Shown: piece by piece, positions 43,491-50,953 of the stretch
How the letters are laid out: every line of letters begins with the position of its first letter
Position numbering within the stretch: the first letter of the stretch is position 1
Assembly (NCBI RefSeq): GCF_900142605.1
Contig: NZ_FRBL01000001.1
Span: 930,001 to 994,000 of the forward strand
Length of the DNA: 64,000 bases
DNA from: Chitinophaga jiangningensis
GTDB taxonomy: Bacteria; Bacteroidota; Bacteroidia; Chitinophagales; Chitinophagaceae
Direction: 5' to 3'
The notes under the pieces: generated by a model
Told to the model about the DNA's origin: nothing
Database searches by the model: none
Seen by the model: only the letters and a program-made list of their open reading frames with translations
Program-made: the position numbers and the translations under genes

Positions 43491-45782
43491 TTACTTTACC
43501 GCAGTAGAGTAAGAGTACGGGAAATCGGCCGGATTTGTTCCTTTGTTCTTCGCCGGACTGGCCCCCATATTGAATATCAGCTTACCGCCATTTTGCAGGT
43601 CCTGGTGGCTGATCCAGTTTTTCGTATAGTTTTTACCGTTAAGTGCAGCACTTTGCACATAGAGATTTTTATCGCTATTGGCAGGCGCTTCGATCACCAT
43701 TTTTTTACCATCTTCCAACGTCATGGTGAGTTTGGTAAACAATGGTGTGCCAAACACATACTGCGGTGTACCAGGGCATACCGGATAGAAGCCCATAGCA
43801 GAAAATACGTACCAGGCGGAAGTTTGGCCGTTATCCTCATCACCACAATAACCATCAGGAGTAGGTTTGTATAAACGGTCCATCACCTGGCGGATCCAGT
43901 ATTGTGTTTTCCATGGCTGGCCTGCGTAGTTATACAGGTAGATCATATGCTGAATCGGCTGGTTACCGTGTGCGTACTGGCCCATGTTCATGATCTGCAT
44001 TTCACGAATTTCGTGAATCACGCCGCCGTAGTAGCTGTCATCAAATACTGGAGGCATCTTAAATACAGAATCAAGCATCTGCACAAATTGTTCTTTTCCG
44101 CCCATTAAAGTTGATAACGCGTTTACGTCGTGGAAAACAGACCAGGTATAATGCCAGGAGTTACCTTCTGTAAATGCATCGCCCCATTTGAATGGGTTAA
44201 AAGGTACCTGGAATTTACCATCCTTATTTTTACCGCGCATCAGTTTCGTTTCCGGATCAAATACATTGCGGAAGTTCTGGGAGCGTTTAGCAAAGCGATC
44301 CTGTTCAGCTTTAGGTTTGTTTAGGGCTTTTGCCAGTTGTAAGATGGTAAAGTCATCGTAGGCATATTCCAGCGTACGGGCAGTGTTTTCATTAATATCC
44401 ACATCATAAGGCACGTAGCCCAGCGTGTTGTAGTATTTTACCCCTTTACGGCCCACAGAAGTAAGCGGGCCTTCATTTTCAGAATTTTTCAGTACCGCTT
44501 CGTAGAGGGTGTTGATATCATAACCGCGAATACCTTTAATATAGGCGTCAGCGATGAGGGAAGCGGAGTTAGAGCCGATCATACAATCACGATGGCCGGG
44601 GCTTGCCCATTCAGGCAGCCAGCCGCTTTCCTTGTAAGCGTTTGCCAGGCCTTCCATGATGTGACTGGTGAGGCTGGGATACATCAGGGTGAAGAACGGA
44701 TGTACCGCGCGGAAAGTGTCCCAGAAGCCGTTATCCGTAAACATATAGCCTGGCAGCACCTGGCCGTTGTATGGGCTATAGTGTACCACTTCATTTTTAG
44801 CGTTGATTTCGTAGAACTTGCGGGGGAAGAGCAGTACCCGATATAGGGAGGAGTAGAATGTGCGCACCTGCTCAGGTGTGCCGCCCTGTACTGCCAGCCT
44901 GCCCAGCTCTTTATTCCAGGTATCCTTTGCTTTATTTTTGGTTACGTCGAAGTTATCGTTGCCGATTTCTTTTTGCAGGTTCAGTTCAGCCTGGTCGTAG
45001 GAAATAAAGGAAGATGCTGTTTTAATCGTCACTTTTTCCCCGCGTACTGTTTTAAAGCCTACTACCGCGCCACTGTGGTTGGACTGCATTTCCAGCTTTC
45101 CGGCCACGAGCACGCTGTCGTGCCAGGTATGTGCAACCGTAAACGGTTTATCAAAATAGATAACAAAATAGTTTTTGAAGTTCGCTGGTACGCCGCCGCT
45201 GTTTTTGGTAGTGTAGCCAATGATCTTTTTCTCTTCAGGAATTATTTTGACGTAAGAGCCTTTGTCGAACGCGTCTACCACGAGGAACGAGCTATCGCTG
45301 GCAGGGTAGGTAAAGCGCAGTTGCGCGGCCCTTTCAGTAGGCGTGATTTCGGTGGTCACGTCTGCGTCGGCGAGGTATACACTATAATAATAAGGCTTGG
45401 TAATTTCTGATTTATGGGAGAACCAGCTGGCTCTTTTTTTCTGGTCAAACTTAATTGATCCCGTTACCGGCATGATGGCAAACTGGCCGTAGTCGTTGAT
45501 CCATGGCGAAGGCTGGTGTGTTTGTTTGAACCCCCTTATTTTGTCGGCGCTGTATTGATACGCCCATCCGTCGCCCATGGCGCCGGTTTGAGGCATCCAG
45601 AAATTCATTCCCCATGGCAGGGCAATGGCGGGATAGGTGTTACCGTTAGACAGGCTTACTTTGGAATCGGTACCCATGAGGGTGTTGACCCATTCCACCG
45701 GTTCGCCTGTCTTTTCGACCGTCTGGCTCTTGGCATGGTGCATTAATAAAACAGCTACAGCGAGCAATCCAACTTTTTTCAT
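43491..45782 (-). CDS. GH92-family glycosidase, copy 2, with Gln at the acid position
   Basis: A 763-residue exported GH92 paralogue with a signal peptide (about 1-19, ending AKSQ). Family features remain: YLYNYAGQPWKTQ, the GDEDNGQTSAWYVFSAMGF block and WGMNFWMPQTG. At the catalytic-acid position, where copy 1 has GNEPSHH, this copy reads GNQPIQH, so Glu is Gln (codon CAG at 43959-43961, residue 608). This is as in GH92 enzymes that act on mannose-1-phosphate-type leaving groups, which need no acid. It may target phosphorylated mannan, another aglycone, or be binding-only. It lies downstream of the LacI gene. Confidence 0.9.
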   Translation of the reverse strand: MKKVGLLAVAVLLMHHAKSQTVEKTGEPVEWVNTLMGTDSKVSLSNGNTYPAIALPWGMNFWMPQTGAMGDGWAYQYSADKIRGFKQTHQPSPWINDYGQFAIMPVTGSIKFDQKKRASWFSHKSEITKPYYYSVYLADADVTTEITPTERAAQLRFTYPASDSSFLVVDAFDKGSYVKIIPEEKKIIGYTTKNSGGVPANFKNYFVIYFDKPFTVAHTWHDSVLVAGKLEMQSNHSGAVVGFKTVRGEKVTIKTASSFISYDQAELNLQKEIGNDNFDVTKNKAKDTWNKELGRLAVQGGTPEQVRTFYSSLYRVLLFPRKFYEINAKNEVVHYSPYNGQVLPGYMFTDNGFWDTFRAVHPFFTLMYPSLTSHIMEGLANAYKESGWLPEWASPGHRDCMIGSNSASLIADAYIKGIRGYDINTLYEAVLKNSENEGPLTSVGRKGVKYYNTLGYVPYDVDINENTARTLEYAYDDFTILQLAKALNKPKAEQDRFAKRSQNFRNVFDPETKLMRGKNKDGKFQVPFNPFKWGDAFTEGNSWHYTWSVFHDVNALSTLMGGKEQFVQMLDSVFKMPPVFDDSYYGGVIHEIREMQIMNMGQYAHGNQPIQHMIYLYNYAGQPWKTQYWIRQVMDRLYKPTPDGYCGDEDNGQTSAWYVFSAMGFYPVCPGTPQYVFGTPLFTKLTMTLEDGKKMVIEAPANSDKNLYVQSAALNGKNYTKNWISHQDLQNGGKLIFNMGASPAKNKGTNPADFPYSYSTAVK

Positions 45783-45833
45783 ACTTGTATTTATAAATGG
45801 AATACTTACAAAATCGATTTAGCACAGGTGAAT

Positions 45834-45862
45834 TAAAAAAAGATTCTCTGAAGAATCTTTAC
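45834..45862 (-). terminator. Weak hairpin downstream of the LacI gene
   Basis: The stem AAAGATTCT / AGAATCTTT with a CTGA loop lies about 90 bases after the LacI stop on the - strand, followed by TTTTAATT. It could end the regulator transcript before the GH92 genes. Confidence 0.5.
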
Positions 45863-45948
45863 TATCTCTTTACCGCTACTGGCAATAAATGTATAATTTT
45901 TTTCCTGATTGCAGGCAAATATCGGCCAGAATTTTATGGCCGGCAAAA

Positions 45949-46965
45949 TCAGGTGGAGCTGCGCACGATCAACCTGCCGGGAAGGGCCACCTGCGACTCC
46001 CTGAGCGGGCCTGATTGTTTGTCGAGCTGCTTCATCAGCAGGCTGATAGCCTTGGCCGCGATACCTTCGATAGGCTGTTCTATCACCGTTATGCCCGGCG
46101 GATAGAGGCGGAAGATATCATGGTCATCGAAGCAAATGGCGGCCATATGCTTAGGCATACTGATTTTTAACCGTCCCATGGCTTCGAGGCCCAATATCCC
46201 CAGGTAGTTGGTAGCGAAGAAGATAGCGTCCATATCACTATTTTCCTGGATAAAGGCTTCCAGGGTAGCGAGGTTTTGTTCCCGGCTATCATGGTAATTC
46301 AGTTCCAGCACGCGTTTCTTACGGAAAGGGATATCTTTTTTCTTCAGTGCCTGTGTATAACTACGCTGGCGCTCAGCTAATTGTATCAGCGACACATCTA
46401 CGGTTACGTAGCCGATTTTGCGGTAGCCCCTTTCGAAAAGGTGGTCCATGCCCAGTTGTACACCGTGGAAGTTGTCGATTAGCACATACGGCGCCTTAAT
46501 GCCCGGAAAATAGCTGTCCATCAGCACTACCGGCTTATGCATCTGCAGCAGGCGCCTGATTTCATTTTCCATGCCGGGGGCGGGGGTAATGAGGTAGCCA
46601 TCTACCATCTGGCGGCCCAGCATACGAATCAGTTCACCACCTTTTTCGGCGTTATTTTCAGTGCTGCAGTAAACTACGTTATAGCCGAGGCGTTCCGCTT
46701 CGGTTTCAATGGTACGGGCCAGGCTGGCAAAGAAGCTGCCTGAAATACTTTCTACAATGAGGCCCAGCGTTTTGGATTGCCCGGTACGTAAGTTAACGGC
46801 TACACGATGTGGCTCATAGCCGGATTGATTGACCACGCTCATGATTTTCTGCGCTACCTCGTCGCGGATACGCATCTGCTTTGCTTTGCCGTTTAAAACA
46901 AACGATACTGTACTAGGTGCTACGCCAGCCATTCTGGCTACATCTTTGAGAGTCAGTCTCTTCAT
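45949..46965 (-). CDS. LacI-family transcriptional regulator
   Basis: A 338-residue regulator. The N-terminal helix-turn-helix reads LTLKDVARMAGVAPSTVSFV, then LNGKAKQMR, and the periplasmic-binding-protein-like sensor domain fills the rest (for example TLGLIVESISGSFFASLART). It sits upstream of the two GH92 genes on the same strand and probably represses them until a mannose-type sugar is present. No clear LacI palindrome was found by eye in the 166-base gap before copy 2. Confidence 0.93.
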   Translation of the reverse strand: MKRLTLKDVARMAGVAPSTVSFVLNGKAKQMRIRDEVAQKIMSVVNQSGYEPHRVAVNLRTGQSKTLGLIVESISGSFFASLARTIETEAERLGYNVVYCSTENNAEKGGELIRMLGRQMVDGYLITPAPGMENEIRRLLQMHKPVVLMDSYFPGIKAPYVLIDNFHGVQLGMDHLFERGYRKIGYVTVDVSLIQLAERQRSYTQALKKKDIPFRKKRVLELNYHDSREQNLATLEAFIQENSDMDAIFFATNYLGILGLEAMGRLKISMPKHMAAICFDDHDIFRLYPPGITVIEQPIEGIAAKAISLLMKQLDKQSGPLRESQVALPGRLIVRSST

Positions 46966-47208
46966 TTGGGAATATTTTGGACAGTTTCCAGAACGCTTTG
47001 CCGTGTTTTAACAAATTTTAACAGCATTCTGCCGATTTCCGGGGCCGGAAATTACAAAAATAGTGGCAGACCAGCTTAAATTGCTTATCTTCCCAAAACA
47101 GTTTTTTTTTGCTGGATAATATCACACGTGATTTCCACGTTAAGCAAATATAGCTCGCAATTTCATTCACGGAGGCAGTTCTGCTGTAGCCAACTTTACA
47201 CAGTTTAC

Positions 47209-48279
47209 ATGAAGCAACTCACTACGATCACAGACCCGGTATATACGAAACCTGCAACCTACACGGCTTTGGACCGGTTTCTCCTGCGTTACATCCGTGA
47301 TGAAAGGGACCTGCCTTTTGTATACCTGACCTTACAAATCACGTTTACCCTTTGGCCGCTGGCGTTACTGCTTTACGTACCCGGACTTAACAACTGGATA
47401 TGGTGGACTGCGGTAATTGCTTACCAGTTCCTCAACAATATAACATTTAAGGGACCTTTTGGCCTGATGCTGCATTGCACCAGCCACCGGGTTTTCTTTG
47501 ACCGCAAATACCAGCTTCTCAATCACTACCTGCCCTGGGTGATAGGCCCGCTCTTTGGCCAAACACCTGAAACATATTATAGTCACCATATAGGCATGCA
47601 CCATCCGGAAAACAATATGCCGGAAGATGAAAGCTCTACCATGGCTTACCAGCGGGACTCCTTCAAAGGATTTATGCAATACCTGTGGAGGTTCTGCTGG
47701 GGAGGGATATACAATCTTGCCCGTTACTTTTCCAGGAAAAAAAGGAAAAACCTGATGGTACGTTCCATACGTGGTGAAGTATTTTTTGTACTTGCCTGCA
47801 TAGGTCTATCCATCGTAAACTTCCCGGCAACCTTTGTGGTGTTTATCCTGCCGCTGCTGATCTCCAGGGTGATTATGATGGTGGGTAACTGGGCACAGCA
47901 TGCGTTCATAGATGCTGCCGACCCTGACAATGCCTATAAAAACAGTATCACCTGCATCAACACAAAATATAACCACAAGTGCTGGAACGACGGGTATCAT
48001 ATCAGTCACCACGATAAACCGAACATGCACTGGACGGAACATCCGATCTATTTTAAGAAAACTTTAGCATTGTATGTAGATAACGATGCGATCGTTTTTG
48101 ATGGTATTCACTTCCTTCACGTATGGTTGTGGCTGGTGACCAGGCGTTACGATTTATTAGCTAAACACTTTGTAAATATTAGCGGCAAATACAAGTCTGA
48201 CGAAGAAATTATCGCTTTCCTGCGGGCCAGAACTCAGCCTATTGCGCTGGTAACAGCACCTGCAATGGCCGCAGCATAA
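47209..48279 (+). CDS. Fatty acid desaturase-like membrane di-iron enzyme
   Basis: A 356-residue membrane protein with three histidine boxes: HCTSH (89-93), HHIGMHH (126-132) and HISHHD (about 264-269), the ligands of a di-iron centre. Hydrophobic helix pairs flank the boxes (for example FVYLTLQITFTLWPLALLLY). Such enzymes introduce double bonds into acyl chains or hydroxylate lipids using O2. The ATG at 47209 is chosen; an in-frame ATG 27 codons upstream gives a leader that is not family-like. fabF follows 189 bases downstream, past a terminator-like hairpin. Confidence 0.85.
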   Translation: MKQLTTITDPVYTKPATYTALDRFLLRYIRDERDLPFVYLTLQITFTLWPLALLLYVPGLNNWIWWTAVIAYQFLNNITFKGPFGLMLHCTSHRVFFDRKYQLLNHYLPWVIGPLFGQTPETYYSHHIGMHHPENNMPEDESSTMAYQRDSFKGFMQYLWRFCWGGIYNLARYFSRKKRKNLMVRSIRGEVFFVLACIGLSIVNFPATFVVFILPLLISRVIMMVGNWAQHAFIDAADPDNAYKNSITCINTKYNHKCWNDGYHISHHDKPNMHWTEHPIYFKKTLALYVDNDAIVFDGIHFLHVWLWLVTRRYDLLAKHFVNISGKYKSDEEIIAFLRARTQPIALVTAPAMAAA

Positions 48280-48322
48280 TACAATTATTTACCATTTCAG
48301 TCTGATTTTTTAATTTTTATAC

Positions 48323-48360
48323 CAGGGGCAAGGGCTTAAAACCTTTGCCCCTGTTGATTT
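48323..48360 (+). terminator. Terminator after the desaturase gene
   Basis: A 12-bp stem with one mismatch, CAGGGGCAAGGG / CCTTTGCCCCTG, followed by TTGATTTTT. Confidence 0.75.
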
Positions 48361-48429
48361 TTAAGACTATTTAACAGATATTATAACAGAATATCTTAAT
48401 GATTATGATTATTCATAACAATAAGTAAC

Positions 48430-48437
48430 TAAATTTG
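48430..48437 (+). promoter_or_regulatory. -7 box of the fabF promoter
   Basis: TAAATTTG matches TAnnTTTG exactly, 31 bases before the fabF start codon. The -33 region is only weakly like TTTG, so strength is uncertain. Confidence 0.45.
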
Positions 48438-48468
48438 CGCTCTAACTTTTTTATTTAAAGTAAAAAAT

Positions 48469-49731
48469 ATGCGTACTGTTACACTGAAAAGGGTTGTGAT
48501 CACCGGCTTGGGGGCATTAACACCTATCGGGAATGATGTAAATACTTTTTGGAGCAACTTAAAGGCTGGTGTTAGTGGCGCTGGCCCCATCACCAAATTT
48601 GACACCACAGAGTTCAAAACCAAATTTGCCTGTGAGGTTAAAAACTTCGATGTAGAAAAATACATGGATAAGAAAGAAGCCCGCAAAATGGACAACTTCA
48701 CCCAGTACGCTATGGCGGCTGCACAGGAAGCTGTTTTGGATGCAGGCCTCACCAACGAAGGCATTGATAAAACTAAAGTAGGGGTAATCTGGGCTTCCGG
48801 AAACGGAGGTATGCTCACCTTCGAAGAGCAGATCGTAGAGTTTACTCAGCAAAACTTTGTACCTAAATTCAATCCGTTCTTTATTCCGAAACTGATCTCC
48901 GACATTGCTGCCGGCCAGATTGCCATGAAATATGGTTTCATGGGTATCAACTTCTGTACAGTTTCTGCCTGTGCTTCTTCCAGCAGTGCGCTGGTGGATG
49001 CATTTAACTATATCCGCCTGGGTAAAGCCAATGTGATTGTTGCCGGTGGCTCCGAAGCCCCTGTAACCCGCGCTGGTATTGCCGGCTTCAACGCACTGAA
49101 AGCACTGTCTACCCGCAACGACGATCCTTCCACCGCTTCCCGTCCTTTCGACGCTGACCGCGATGGTTTCGTAATGGGAGAAGGCGCCGGTGCTATCATC
49201 CTCGAAGAATATGAACATGCTATTGCACGCGGAGCTACCATCTACGGTGAAATGGTAGGTGGCGCCATGACCTGTGATGCATATCACCTCACTGCCACCC
49301 ATCCTGAAGGCCTCGGCGCCAGACTGGGTATGGAACAGGCTCTGGAAGATGCAGAACTGACTGTAGCCGATGTGGATTATATCAACTCACATACCACCTC
49401 TACTCCGGTTGGTGACCTCAGCGAACTGAAAGCCATCTGCGCCGCATTTGGCGAACATGTAGAGAAACTCAACATCTCCGCTACCAAATCCATGACCGGT
49501 CACCTCCTGGGTGCTGCCGGTGCTATTGAGGCGATCGCTTGTATCAAAGCTACACAGGAAGATATCGTTCCTCCTACCATCAACACCAAAGAGCTGGGCG
49601 AAGGTATCCCAACCAACCTGAACCTGACCTTGGGTAAAGCACAGGAGCGACCTGTGAACATCGCCATGAGCAACACTTTCGGCTTTGGTGGTCACAACGC
49701 TATCTGCGTATTCAAAAAATACAAAGCGTAA
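48469..49731 (+). CDS. fabF: Beta-ketoacyl-ACP synthase II
   Basis: A 420-residue elongating condensing enzyme. The active-site Cys is 168 in TVSACASSSSALVDAFNYIR-like sequence, and the catalytic His residues are 308 (NSHTTST, where Gly is more usual after His) and 345 (MTGHLLGAAG). It condenses malonyl-ACP with acyl-ACP to lengthen fatty acids. It is not in a fab cluster: no acpP or fabG is nearby, so this may be an extra copy devoted to a membrane-lipid task. It is followed by a strong terminator. Confidence 0.95.
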   Translation: MRTVTLKRVVITGLGALTPIGNDVNTFWSNLKAGVSGAGPITKFDTTEFKTKFACEVKNFDVEKYMDKKEARKMDNFTQYAMAAAQEAVLDAGLTNEGIDKTKVGVIWASGNGGMLTFEEQIVEFTQQNFVPKFNPFFIPKLISDIAAGQIAMKYGFMGINFCTVSACASSSSALVDAFNYIRLGKANVIVAGGSEAPVTRAGIAGFNALKALSTRNDDPSTASRPFDADRDGFVMGEGAGAIILEEYEHAIARGATIYGEMVGGAMTCDAYHLTATHPEGLGARLGMEQALEDAELTVADVDYINSHTTSTPVGDLSELKAICAAFGEHVEKLNISATKSMTGHLLGAAGAIEAIACIKATQEDIVPPTINTKELGEGIPTNLNLTLGKAQERPVNIAMSNTFGFGGHNAICVFKKYKA

Positions 49732-49757
49732 GTAAATTACGTTTTCAAATAACAAGG

Positions 49758-49786
49758 AAAAGCTGGTCAGTAGACCAGCTTTTTTC
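49758..49786 (+). terminator. fabF terminator
   Basis: The stem AAAAGCTGGTC / GACCAGCTTTT with an AGTA loop runs directly into T6. Confidence 0.92.
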
Positions 49787-49909
49787 GTATATACTTACCC
49801 GAAAAACCACTTTTTTTCGTTCCTGCTCCCCTCCTAATTTTGCCAGCATCCTACTACCGATACGCCGCTGATACGTACTTAAATTTTTTCACCCACAAAT
49901 CAGCCTTCT

Positions 49910-50764
49910 ATGACCCAACATCTGAGACCCTTATTCCTGGCCGTATTCGCGGCGTTGTTACTCGCCGCCTGTACCCGGGAACCACATGCCGGCCTCGAGC
50001 CCATTACCGGAAAAAAGGCCTTATCTCTTTCCCAAACCAACGCCGGTACAGACACTACCTGGCGCATTAAAGAATTCTGGTACACCATCAACGGACAGCT
50101 TCGCCCGGTTGCATTATATACCTATGACAGCACCGGCCGCCTGTCCCATCTCACCATGAACTCAGACTACTCCGATCTGTGGCATGTGTGGTCATTTGAT
50201 GTGCGATATTGTGGTAACCACCGATATTTCCTGCAAAACGGATGGGACACCACGCTGACGGTTACAGTGGACAGCCTCGGCAGAGCTACCAGCTTTACCT
50301 GTAAAGTGTTAAGTACAAGCCAGCCTATTCCTCAACAGGGGTACATCAATTATATTGACAGCTTACAGATGATTAATTACATTAATCGCACCATCAATGG
50401 CGTGCCCAATAACTGGATTTTCTATTGGAATGCACCGGGATACGAACCCTTAGTAAAAACCTGGGCACCCAACGGTCAACCATCAATTTCCCTCAATTAC
50501 AAGCAGAACCTGGCCATTGATACTGCGGAAACGAATTATGCATTTTACGATGAACTGGACAAACCAGATGAATTTCCGCTCAGAATCATGCGCCTTAGTA
50601 GTTTGGTGCCATATCATTTCAAAAGAAAAATTGTAAACCTTGCTTATGCCGGCTCGAATATTCAGATAATACTGACCGACCACGTAATTGATAACCAAAA
50701 GAAATTACTATCCTATAAATGGGGAGAGATACAATATTCGCTCAACTGGGAGCCTGTCCCATAA
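49910..50764 (+). CDS. Lipoprotein of unknown function
   Basis: A 284-residue predicted lipoprotein with signal peptide and lipobox LLLAAC (Cys about 21). The rest is soluble, with repeated short strands and YTYDSTGRLSHL-like text that recalls RHS/YD-like or DUF4595-type sequence, but I do not assign a family. Three Cys occur in the mature part. It is flanked by terminators and is probably monocistronic. Outer-membrane or periplasmic location is likely. Confidence 0.7.
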   Translation: MTQHLRPLFLAVFAALLLAACTREPHAGLEPITGKKALSLSQTNAGTDTTWRIKEFWYTINGQLRPVALYTYDSTGRLSHLTMNSDYSDLWHVWSFDVRYCGNHRYFLQNGWDTTLTVTVDSLGRATSFTCKVLSTSQPIPQQGYINYIDSLQMINYINRTINGVPNNWIFYWNAPGYEPLVKTWAPNGQPSISLNYKQNLAIDTAETNYAFYDELDKPDEFPLRIMRLSSLVPYHFKRKIVNLAYAGSNIQIILTDHVIDNQKKLLSYKWGEIQYSLNWEPVP

Positions 50765-50793
50765 CCACCATCGCCTGCAAATTGACCTCAAAC

Positions 50794-50832
50794 AAAGGCC
50801 TGTCCGCAATTCCGGCAGGCCTCTTTTCTTTC
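50794..50832 (+). terminator. Terminator after lipoprotein gene
   Basis: The stem AAAGGCCTG / CAGGCCTCTTT closes a 13-base interior that can itself pair partly, followed by TCTTTTCTTT. Confidence 0.75.
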
Positions 50833-50953
50833 CCAAAAATCCGGTAACTTTATACCTTAATTCCTGTTCACAACTGGCCCGCTTACTTAAGATGCTGCTA
50901 ACCTGAACTATAAATTCTAAGCGGACTGCACTTTGGTGAACACCTGACTTATT

